A stretch of DNA of 64,000 bases. It comes from Sipunculus nudus (Eukaryota; Annelida; Sipuncula; Golfingiida; Sipunculidae). The notes below the pieces were generated by a model. The model did not search any database. It saw nothing but the letters and a program-made list of their open reading frames with translations, and was not told the origin of the DNA. Of the stretch, positions 12,801 through 24,800 are shown piece after piece; positions within the stretch are counted from its first letter, which is position 1; each line of letters starts with the position of its first letter. The stretch covers positions 46,721,058-46,785,057 of the forward strand of contig CM049310.1 of assembly GCA_026874595.1 (NCBI GenBank), written 5' to 3'. The translations under genes were made by a program, and so were the position numbers.

Positions 12801-15800
12801 AACACCAATAACTAAGAGAGAAAATCTACTATATGGAACTTAAAATTAGCCATGGGCCTCACACCAAACTAGCTAAATAAAGTCAACAACTTTCTTACCA
12901 TTTTCCTACAGCTGGCCTGTATGTTTATATGTCATAATTATCTTTTTGAACCAAAGCTCCAGGTTTGGTGCATTTGATTACATAGCTGTATTACAGATGG
13001 GATAACTCTTTGTTGTAAACTGAGATTAAAATATAACTTGCCAACAGTGTAAATCTAAGGATCAACAGGAACAAGAGGCCCCCATGAGCTCTCGGTGGGA
13101 GAATGATATTTTCCTCTGGATATAATTATTTGATTCACTTAAAGCCCTGCTAGGATGCATAACAGAAAATTTCATTTATAAAACAATTCATACCAAAAAA
13201 AAAAATAAATTATAAACTTGAACATTATCAGAAAGCAATCAAATTTTAAAAAAAAAATGGCTTCCTAATAAAGTAAAGGAACTATATAAAAAATAATTAT
13301 CCACAGCAAATTTTTCAGACATACAGATTTGAAAGCCACATAAAGGCAAGTTCCAAATTAAAGCAAATCATTTCTAAATTAAAGCTTAAACAAAATAAAG
13401 AAAACATTATTTTAAGCAGATTTTGTAATTAGAATGACAGTAGCAAAGTTTAGAGTAGACAGTTTATATAGATAATGAAGTTGTAGAGGAACATAAACTA
13501 GGAAGCCCTATACAACATATATCAGTTTAACTCATAAATACATTACCTTCTACAGGGCATTCAGTTGCAAATATGAAATATTACTATGTCATGTAATAGC
13601 AATACAATACATACATAGAGTAACTGAAGTGCCACAGTAAAAATCTATATATCTCCTTATGTTCCTGCTGGCTCCAGTAATATCTTTGGTTTTCTCTAAT
13701 GCTTTTACTGTGTATTTATGGGGGGAAAGCTACTTGATATGAGTGTGAGCTGTAAATTAAGTTCAATAATTTTACACACATTTATGCAAATTACATATAA
13801 AGCAATATTTATATGTATATACTCTGAACCTGATAAGCCCAACTGTTAAGAATTCCAAGCATTCGTCAACAATAAAAAAATCCTCTCATGCTCCAGTGCA
13901 CAGTCACTAAAAGGACATCAACTGATCGTGGCCATATGTGATAATACATGGAATAATTTGTAAGATTCAGAGATATCCCATACAAAATTACTAAAATTTA
14001 CAAGGGTGAAAAGCCCAACATTATGGGTTAATCATAAAACAGAATCACCCATTAAGGTCAGGGGTCAAAGATGTCAAAAACAATCAACCACCTGTAACTA
14101 TCATGGGATCTAATGGGCCTGGAACAAAATAACCATTTGTACTTTAAGTGTTACTAACCCAATACAGCATTCATGGCTGGATAACTTAACTGCTTCATGA
14201 AGGATTTTTATCTGATTGTTAAATAAAGGAATAAGAAAAATGTGTCTAGCAATAATTTATGTAAAGACTGATGATTCCACCATTCACCATAAAACTGGTT
14301 TGAGATGAGTACTTTTTGGGAGAGTAAAAATACTGTATACATATTTCAGTAAGAACAATTTACACTGCATTCAATTATGTAGGGTCTATGTCAACTGTGA
14401 GAACTGAGAAAATAAGCTGCCTTCGGTGGTGGGTTGCAAAAGTCGACTTTAATTATCTCATTTCCTTCACACAAATGCCATGAATTTCATTTCCACTTTC
14501 CACTCTTTGTCAGTTTCTTCAGGTTTTCCTGGTCAGTGTTGTGGTATTTTTGGTCACATCAAATGGTCAGAAACACCAGCAGTGTTGGCCCAAGAAAACT
14601 TTGTTACAAATTAATCATATTCTTGTTAGTTAATTTATGAAACCTATGTTATGTTATTCAAATTTCAATTTATTAATTGCTACTTCTGCTGTTTAAAAAT
14701 ATTTAAAAGATTAATAAAATTGATAATAAACCAAAAATATATTATTCTTTATTACTTAAATTAAATGAAACTTACTTCCTGGTGTCCAGGTTATTATTTT
14801 TTCCCTACTAGTAACAATATACACACCAATTAATATCGTAATGATAATACTTTAATCCACCTGAATGTTCCAATACACTTCTGTACCCAATATTATTAAG
14901 GGTATTAAAATTATAGTACACTAATACCAAATATATTAACAAAATTATATATCATATCATATCACTTACTGGAGTGTGTCACTGGAATGCGACATAATTC
15001 ATCACTAGTATTAAGTCATCATTAACCGCAGCAGTCAGGTTTTATGTAACTGCAGGATTCCTACAATACCTGGAATGTTAGGTGGCCCACCCAATGCTTA
15101 ATGTTTTATTACATTTCCAGTTCATTTAACACACTAAGGGGTAGTTGCTATTCACATATACATGCTCAGAGTTCTTTTTATTAAAAACAGCCATTCCTCA
15201 GTAAAGCAGATATGGTGAGCCTGTCAGCACATCTTGAAATATTATAACATACTTTCACCTTTGGTATCCAAACAAAACCAGAAAAAGTATTTTTCATATG
15301 GATTCAGTTACAAGATGTCAGCGTATAGAGCATCACATGGTGTTTATTAATGTACATTTCCCTGAAAATACAAATACTAGATGTAAGTCAGGAACTGGAG
15401 AAATTTAAAAGTGAAACATTTTTTTTTAAATATGAAGTGTAAAGTTCAATGATTATGAGTATAATTAAGTCTTTGTTAATTTGACTAGTTCATTTTTTTT
15501 TAATATGACCATGTGAAAAATATGAATACCTTTGTTTTCACAAAACACTATTAAAAATATCCCTAACCTTTTGTAATTTACTCTTAATAGTTCAGGTATT
15601 TCTCTGAAGTAATTTTTACCTGTGGTACTTCATGAACGTTACACAGGTCATATATTTTATATGCTTTCAAGTGTATTGTCTGAAGCAGTTCATGACTATT
15701 TGATTAACATTCTTGACTACCAGCTGATGCTAAGGAAACTGAGTGAATGTTCTCATTTCTCAGGCCATCTCACAGTGTTTATAAGTTTGGAAATTTTTTA

Positions 15801-18800
15801 TCATTTAGTGGAGGGGTTGTATGTTATACCAGTATACCCTGGGGGTTATGTACAAGTTAAACATTCACAAGACAGGGGCAGAACCATTCTGTAAACCTCA
15901 AAACCTGTGGCCACTTCCTGGTCTGTATATGTTACCTAAAGCATTACCAATGCTTGACACTTGCCTTTTTGGCCAAGTACGGTACTAACTATTAGTGTCC
16001 TTTTCTTTAAAAGGTCACACAAGGCTGGTATAGTAACAGCAACCAGAAGCTGTCTGTCAGTCTGATGAAGTCTGCTTACATGAACACTTGAAACTGTCAA
16101 AACTAGTGGCTGTTTATAGCTTAACTATAATTATAGTTAAAATATATAATTTGCATAACATTTTACTATATTTTAAATATAACTATAATATTCCAAGTGA
16201 GTATAAGGGAAACTATTTTATTCCATCATATGCCAAGATGAGCATGCGCAGTGTGCAGTGCAGTTTTTGATCACACATGTTTATTTGTTAATGTCCAACC
16301 ATTGCTGTAAAAAGCTGCTTTTAGATGGACAGGCTTCATCCAACAACACCTCACTGAAGCTGTCAGAGAACCCTGCAGCAAAGTATAGTAGTGTGGGGAG
16401 ATATCTTGGAAGATTTTCCCTAAAATGTTTGAGCATCATGAACAGACATCACCATGTGTATGAAAGAGTTAAAAGATTATAAATACAGCATCTTTAAAGA
16501 TACAGATGGGTGCCAAAAATGGATGGGAAAAAGTTTGGATGGCAGAGCTTACAAAATTTTGGTCACAACTCCTTTATGTATACCATACACATCATTTTAA
16601 ATTTATTTCCATTTAATTAGTATTGCCACACATATCACATGAGATTTTGACCATAAAACAATTATTTAAATGATTTTATAAGAAACATCTGGTTTCAAAT
16701 TAACACTGGTTATAACTCACTATTCGAGTTAATTATGTAGACCTCAAGCTTTCTATAGCAGAGTAGGGTTGACCAGCTTTGGGCTTCAGGCATTGTTAAT
16801 GCTATGATAACATTTACCCAGACCAGGAGTGACCATCATCAGGCACTGGTAACACCGTCCACACTGACCAATGTGAAACTAACCACATACCCATGCTAAC
16901 ATACCAGAAATCCTATGATCTGGACCAAACAATAACAAATGTGAGCAACAAACCTGTCTCCAAGTCTGGGATGACCAGTAAAGTGAATAAATTGTGCATA
17001 AGTGTGTGCATTCAAACATACACTGTGTATTTCTGTCATATTTAGAGGCATGTTTCTTCCCAATAAGCTCTGTTGGTATACAAACACCTACATAATATTA
17101 TATGCTGCTTTATTCCTGCCTTATTGGACTTATATAAGCCCAAACAGAACTAGTTCAAAGAGCCCAATTAGGTAGAGAGTGTAATACAGTTTGAAGTTAT
17201 TTTCAATGTTACCCAAAGAGTGTTAATAATAATGAACTTATAATAAACTTGTGAATTTTGCTGAGGAGTTGCTTCTAAACAGCTCCAATGTGAGTCAGTC
17301 AAACTGTTTGTGCAAATTCTAAATTAACACTTCAATAATGTTTTTGTAGGAGTCCAGATGGACCAAAGCCAATAAGAAGAATGGCTTTTCCAAGGCAACA
17401 ACTCATATATATGCATGATGTCACATTAACAGACTGTCGGTTGAAATTTGTATTGTGCTGAATTTCATGCTTGAAGCATACTGAATGATATTATGGTAAT
17501 TTTTTTATTGTGTGCCAAATTAAATCTCATGGTACATCGGTCTTATTCAAGAATCATAAACCTGAAAAAAGGATGAAACATCAACCTTCACTCACTAAAA
17601 TTAACTCACCAGTTTGCAACCAGGTAACAGTGTACATTCTCAATCTGTTTGATTCGTGATTTACTTAGAAAACAATTTTTTCTTAATTTTTTCTTTAATT
17701 CTGTTCAATTTGTTAATAAATGGTATCCAACAGAGCATCATGAAGAAAAATGCCTCTTGTAGCTTGCCTCGTGTTGGTAACTTACAAACTGTGTTTATTA
17801 CACCATAAGATGACAATTCAACTTAGATTTAATAATTATTGACATATTAGTCAAATAATTTATCAAGCACATAATAAAAACCACGAAAGGTTAACTCCCT
17901 GAACTGAAGAAAAACAATTTACACAATACGACATGCATTTTTACTTCACCTGAGAGGACAAAGTTATGTTAAATAAAATCACTTTTTTTTTCAAAAGAAT
18001 TTGCAGGTCACACTTCCTTTGATTTTATAATGATTTAACATTTTGTACTTAGAGAAAAAAAATTCACCAGGTATGTGGGCTTAAAAATATGTTTATAATC
18101 TAAACCACACATAAACCAGTCTGCTATAATTTTGAATTAATATAAAATATATATATAAATTTATATATATAAGATAAGAAATCAGTGTGCTCATTATTTT
18201 TTTCTATAAGAAAGCTTTATTCCATAGATACAAAATGTCCTTAAGATGTAAGAGTGCATGTCTATAAAGTAATTATTATGTGCAAAATAAATTAAAACTT
18301 ATTTCTGATGACAATGGTGATAACTAATTTAAGACATGCAGCCAGAACAACACTACAAATGGATTAACAATGGCCCTATTAACAGCTGGACATAACCATG
18401 GGTGCTAAATTAGTAAAAATATCAAGTTTTTTATATAACTGACAAGACGATGGCATCTGATACAATTTTTCCTTTGTCTGGATAATGACATCAAACAGCT
18501 GACTGTAGATCCTATCAGTGCTGGTGCCCCTGTCACAGCTGATGTTATCAACCTTATTTACAGTTAATGTAACTTGCTATCATTATATGATAATTAATAA
18601 TGGATGCTACATGAAATAGAAATTCAGATTTAGTAGATATATTAAATAGTATTTATAAAGAGGATGTATTTCAAAAGAATGAGATTTTTCATGGAAAAAC
18701 CTCAGTGCTTTCAACAAATTACTAGTACCCAATCCATTAGATCATAGGACCACCAAGGCAAGCATGGTGGTGTTATGGAAAAAGTGCCAGACCTGTTATC

Positions 18801-21800
18801 AAGCAGTCATGGGTTCGCTTATGTCTACCCAACATTACATATGGGTAAAGGATTAAGTGCTATCTGCATATAGTGACCTCAAAACTGTGTGTAGGCTCTA
18901 TAGCATCCCCAGGGAGCTACCAACTGGAAGTTGACTGTAAAGTCTTCTGAGCCAGTTATATTTTTTAACTTTTTAACTAGATGCAACATTGTGCACTATG
19001 TCACAGTTAAAGCTGAGATATAGCACTGAAGATACCTATATTCCTTATTCATTAGACCAGTTTCAAGTAGTTTGCTACATAAAACTTTCTGGGCCTAGGA
19101 TTTCCTTAAATTCTGAGGGTATCTCTGTTGTAATGCACATCACAGATAAACAAGCCATTTGTTCTCATGATGAATGAATTTTATTCAGCAATCACCTGGG
19201 AGTAAAGGAAATTTTTAATTAAGAGCTATAAAAAAGGAACTTTTGGATAATTTTCCAAAAATTAATAAGGATATTTTTTTAAGAATTTGGGAACACTGCA
19301 ACCCAATTCTGGACACTGGTAGCATCTGTGATTTCAACACAAGATGTTTCTATAGTTAAATATAGCAAACTAGGGTTCAGAATTCACAAGAGACAAATGT
19401 GAAGCCCTTGCATGAATTTCACTGCAAATATGTTTACTGAAACGAAAATCAATGAGTATGTAAGTGCACAAACAGATTTACAGTGACTATTGTTTTTGTA
19501 ATGGTTTTCTGTGATATGACAAAATTAGAGATCTAAACCGTAAGTACACCTGTAGTTATTGTACATAAAATCTAGTGAATGCTAGTGTTATTCTGGCTGC
19601 AAGTTGACCATTACTAGGCCTGTGGTGTTTAATACTCACACCAGGTGGAGACACCTACTCACCTTGGATCCACCAAATATTCCCAAAATGCCTTTCCTCT
19701 TTTTGTCTTTACTCCTGTGTGTGTCCCTCACTGTGTCCGAACGACCAATGTTCTTATTGCTGTTACCGAGCGTGGGGTCAGAGGGCGTGATCCCACTCAG
19801 GTCCTCAAATGGAAGGTCAGATGGGGGCTGGAAGCCTGACTTATAACGATCTACCACCATCCGAGAATCCTACAACACAGATCATATCCACTTTGCTTAA
19901 TACACAACTTCCAACATAGTTAGTCTAAAATACAGTCCAATTTACATCTTTTATAGCCTGGACATTGATGGGAACTTTACTACAATGTATATTACATTAC
20001 AATGAAACCTCATATATGTTCACAAGGTACAGGTCAAGAATAATCCTAATATTCTAGATGTAATCTAAGCATCAAAAGTATATCAGCCTCTGTTGGCCTT
20101 TAATCATGCAACACACATATACTAGCAGTGCTGGTCAGTTCTAATCATGGACCATTAGATCAACAGTCCAATGCCCAAAGCAAAAGCTTAGTCTAATGCT
20201 AGTCATATTCCAAATTAAAGGAATTTTTTTTGTTGCTGCTTACCTGTCACTATTCTAATAATATTTTTCATTGGATGTTTTGACTTATGTTACAGCTCAC
20301 CTCTCCTGGGTTTACAGAATCCGCAGCTTTCACCATGCCGTCAATACATGTGTTGATGATGGGTATCACATTACGTTCTATTTCTGCACATTGTCTAATT
20401 AATTCCTGTATTCTGCATATTCTTTTTTCGTCCATATCTTGCAAATTCTGAAAAATAAAAGGAATCCATATCATAGCTCAACATGGGTTGACACAGATTC
20501 ACATGTACAGGTTTATACAAGAGAATGTGCTGGAGGGGTACATAAGATACACCATCAAGGTTATATCAGATTCTAGAATTTATGACAAAATTTATATCAA
20601 TTTTAAAACAAAAGTAAATTTGATCTAAGCAAATGAGTGCAAGTAATGATGTCAATGAAATTATGTTCTGTTGGTTGACTTTCTCAATAAAAAAGAATTA
20701 CTCTTAATTACTTAATAATTCACTGCAAGGCCACCGTAATTTTAACTTTTCTGCATTTAGATCATTTGTATTCCAAAGCTTACCATATGGCAGTATAGAG
20801 ATAAAGTGAGAAGACTAACCTCTGGATATGACAGTTAATTAAGGAAATACAAACTATTTATAAAGGTAAAGGTAAAGGAAGGGGTTTATAGTCTGATATC
20901 ACTGACAATGTCAGTATCATCCAACTTTATAATTTGCCTTCCTGGTTTTTCAGGCCTGTTCAATCTTGTATCTTTTCTCTGTACCCTAGGGAGTATACAA
21001 CCCAAGCAGCCATTTCAGGCGCTAGAAGGTTACATCGTTCAACATTTGCCTTCCTGCCATGACCAGTACCCATTCACTCCTGGGTCGAGAGGGTACACCT
21101 TTGTGGTAAAGACTTCGCCTAAGAGTCTTAGCGCAGATGGCGGTCAGATCGTGACATGAATCCACAACCTTGCGGTCACAAGTCCAGCGCCCTAAGCATT
21201 ACGCCACCAGGCTCCACAAATACTGTATAATACTGTATAGAAATGAACTCTGGACAAAAATAATGTCCCTGAATTATTAAAGAGGGAAGGTGGGTACAGT
21301 GCAGGGTAAAGAGTTATGTGAGACATGTTTTCCTGTGGGGCAGGTTACAGTAACTGAAATATCTGGGGCATGAGGATCATGTTTTGACAGAGGAGTGGAG
21401 AAGAGTTAAGTGAGACAGTTTTCCTGTGGGGCAGGGTACAGTAACTGAAATATCTGAGGCATGAGGGTGATGTTTTGACAAAGGAGTGGGGTAGAGTTAA
21501 GTGAGACTGTTTTCCTGAGGGGTGGGGTACACTGCCTGAAATATCTGAGGCATGAGGGTCATGTTTTTACTGTCGGGCAAGGTTGAGTGTTTAGTGAGGC
21601 ATGTTTTCCTGTGTAGTGGGGTATAGTACCTGAAATATATGAGGCATAAGGGTCATGTTTTGACAGAGGTGTGGGGTAGAGTTAAACGTTACATTTTTTC
21701 CTGTAGGGGTGGGGGGGGGGGAGGGGGGGGGGGGGGGTACAGTACCTGAAATATCTGAGGCATGAGGGTGTGGTAGTGTTCCTGCTGAGACTGGTTTGTC

Positions 21801-24800
21801 TTCTGAAGTTCACTGGCATAATCATTTTTGCACTGTTCACAGATTTGGGCTTTGTTTATGGATATCTGTTTTGACTGGAAAGAAGAAAATAAATATACAT
21901 AGGGTAATGTTATAAGATAAATACATCATTAAGACTGCATTATTTATCAACGGACCTCCCACAGATATTCTCTCTACCAATGCTACACATCTATATAAAT
22001 AATTCTTGCATTAATTGCCAGATTGTTTTGACTGTAAGAATTTCTCTTTTATTTATTCTTATTTATACCTTGTAATATTTCCCTCTCTCTGATCAAATTT
22101 CCATCTTCTCTTAACATAAAAAGTCTGCTGTTAATCCTAATTATGGAAATCTTTATTGCATATTAGCAGTTTTCAATTATTCAACCTAACATTAACTTAC
22201 AGCCTCTTTCTGGTTGCTACATTTTCTACTTCTATCCATGACAGGTTAATTTGTCTTTTTAGTTATTGTTACCTTTTGAGAGTGTCTACATTTGCCCATG
22301 ACTGTTAATGTCTTATCAGTTATTATTGCCTTTCATACATCTTCTTATAACATGTTGATGTATTATCAGAGAATCTACCTTTCCTACATCTGTTATTCCT
22401 ACCTTTACTACATCCTCTTGTGACATGTTGATGTCTTCTCAGTGATTCCACCTCTACATCTGCTCATGACAGGTTTATGTCTTATCAGTGATTCTACCCT
22501 TTATAAATCTGTGATTTCTACCTTTTCTACATCCTCTTGTGACATATGAATGTCTTATCAGTGATTTTACCTTTTCTACACCTGTAATTCCTACCTTTTC
22601 AACATCTGCTCGTGACAGGTTTATGTCTGCATCTGCTTTCCTATATGCATCTTGAGCTTTCTCTGCTTCCCGGAAAGATTTTTCATATCCTTTTTTAACC
22701 TGCAAAAAAAAAACCAACCATAAAAATTCTTGTTTCAGTGGAGTTTTATTTCAAGTAAACTGCTTTTAAAGTGTCCATTTTAGATGACAGAACATTTCTA
22801 TTCTATAAAATTGTAAGCAATTTACAGAGTAACTGTAAATTATTTTAATTAAAATGAAATGATATATAACATATGATACAATGATACATATAACAAATGA
22901 CAATTGATACTGATTACTGGCAATTAATAAAGTACTGATACATTTAGGAATATAATGTATTGAAATGTTACTAAATAACCACTTGTTGCAGTAATGCAGT
23001 TGTGGTCAAACCATGTATTGTGCAGACTGTCTTTGAATCTTTAATGTAATGGTTTCTGTTTAATACTTATAAGGAATAATCTACAACCTTGTTCCTGTCT
23101 GATGTACCAGTTCATGAAGTTTATTTATTTTTCGTATTAATTCTTGTCAAAGCAACTGATAATTTTAAAATTACTCTCACAATCATCCATATTTAAATCA
23201 GGCCTGGGTTCAAATATTTATGCAATTGCATTTGAAGTTGTCACATTTGCATTTAAAATTTAAATGCAGAGCAACAAGGAACTCTGCATCTATATTTGAT
23301 TATCAAGTGCATGTGAAAATGCATTTCCAAACTGGTACCTAAGAGTAACAATCAAAAAAGACGATTAAAACTCATATAATTATATATAACAGTGATATAT
23401 TGTATCATGACTGGTTTCAGCAGGTTCATACACTATGTTATTTATTACAATATGCACAGATATCTCGTTGTCAGGGGGCAAAAAGTTGAGTTCAAGTGCA
23501 TTTGTTTGTACTTGCATTCAATAATTTTTAGTGCATTTGAATTCGCATTTGATAATATTAAATCACTTTATCATTCTTTCAAAAATTTGCATTTGCACCT
23601 AAATGCACAATCCTGATATATATTACTATTATGCCAGCCCTATGATGTGCTTGTTATTAGTAAGCACTGTTACAAACTAGCACTGCAGTAAAGATAACTC
23701 TATTTAGATCAAATACTAATTACTGATGATGCTTTTCTTCTTATTATCTTAAGTAATCATGGAATATCTTTACCTTTTCAAGTGTTGCCACTTGGCTCTG
23801 CATTGCACTGTGTTGTTTAGCACCATCTTGTAAATGCTGAAAAAAGTAAAAATAAATATAAGATCAGGAACGTGTACTATAAACACAAAAAAATATGATT
23901 TATTATCCATGTGTTTTCTCCGAATGAAAAATATTGTTCAACAATCCACTATTTATACCCTTGTGGTGGCAGCATCAAAGAACCAAAATGGACCTCTGCT
24001 GAGCTCTAATCCAATACAAGGCCAATCAAATTATACAGTACTCAACAGACAGACATAGGTCAGCATGATAACAATACTCTCAGGGTACAGGTGGTATTGA
24101 TTACACGGCTCGGTTAGCCAGCTCCAACTGTAACGTGAGACCATACTCCAATCAATGGTGATTAAAAATACATGCACCAACACAAACATACGTTGCACCA
24201 CTATGCATGGTAGTTTTCTATCAAATCATTAGAAAATCAGGTGCTGATACACAATAAAGGGAACATATGTTTTTAATGTGGTAAATAAGCCTGTCATGAG
24301 GAAATAATACAAGATCTTCCAAGGTATGCATACAGCCTCGCTAATAAATCTGTAAGTTCTTCCAAATTTTCACTTGCTGTTTATGAATTAAACTGGTGCA
24401 ATGCAGCATTACCACAAAGATCAAATCAAAATCAATGCAGAAGCCATTTAACTAAGAACGCAGCCAAAGCTTGTCCTATTTTTAAATAAATGGCTTTAAG
24501 AATTGTGCATTCTACAGTTGGAGAGACTACATGTGGTCCATGGGTCACAGCACTATGCTGAATCTTGTGTGTATCATGTGATGTAATTTAAGCTCAGGCA
24601 AGTATCATGAGAAGATGTAAAATATGGAATTCCTTTCATCAAACAATAAAATTTTGTTCAACCATATGGATTATTTATAAAAATGCACTGATATTAGTAA
24701 TAATGATATCATTCAAAATAATGACTGTAATGAAGTTGCAAAGGAACAATTTAACCATTCTGAGACCAAAAGAATTCACATAGACTTATAAATGATAGAA

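Larger units (their letters stand above)
2580..19662. other. 17.1 kb intron
   Basis: Intron between the linker exon and the first HR1 exon. It holds a hairpin element (3733-3827), a two-unit long repeat (about 9991-11359), a degenerate SINE (about 18751-18960), poly-C runs near 4327 and 7764, and otherwise AT-rich unique-looking sequence. Several 60-160 codon open frames occur (for example 9851-10120 and 11323-11802 on the minus strand), but none resembles a protein family, and the former lies in the repeat. Confidence 0.7.

Noticed and set aside
22475-22594. Read-through of the DINLSRADVEK exon into VGITGVEKVKSLIRH...
   Set aside because: The family homology stops exactly at the GT donor. 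The continuation is made of the exon-derived tandem copies and would break the helix.
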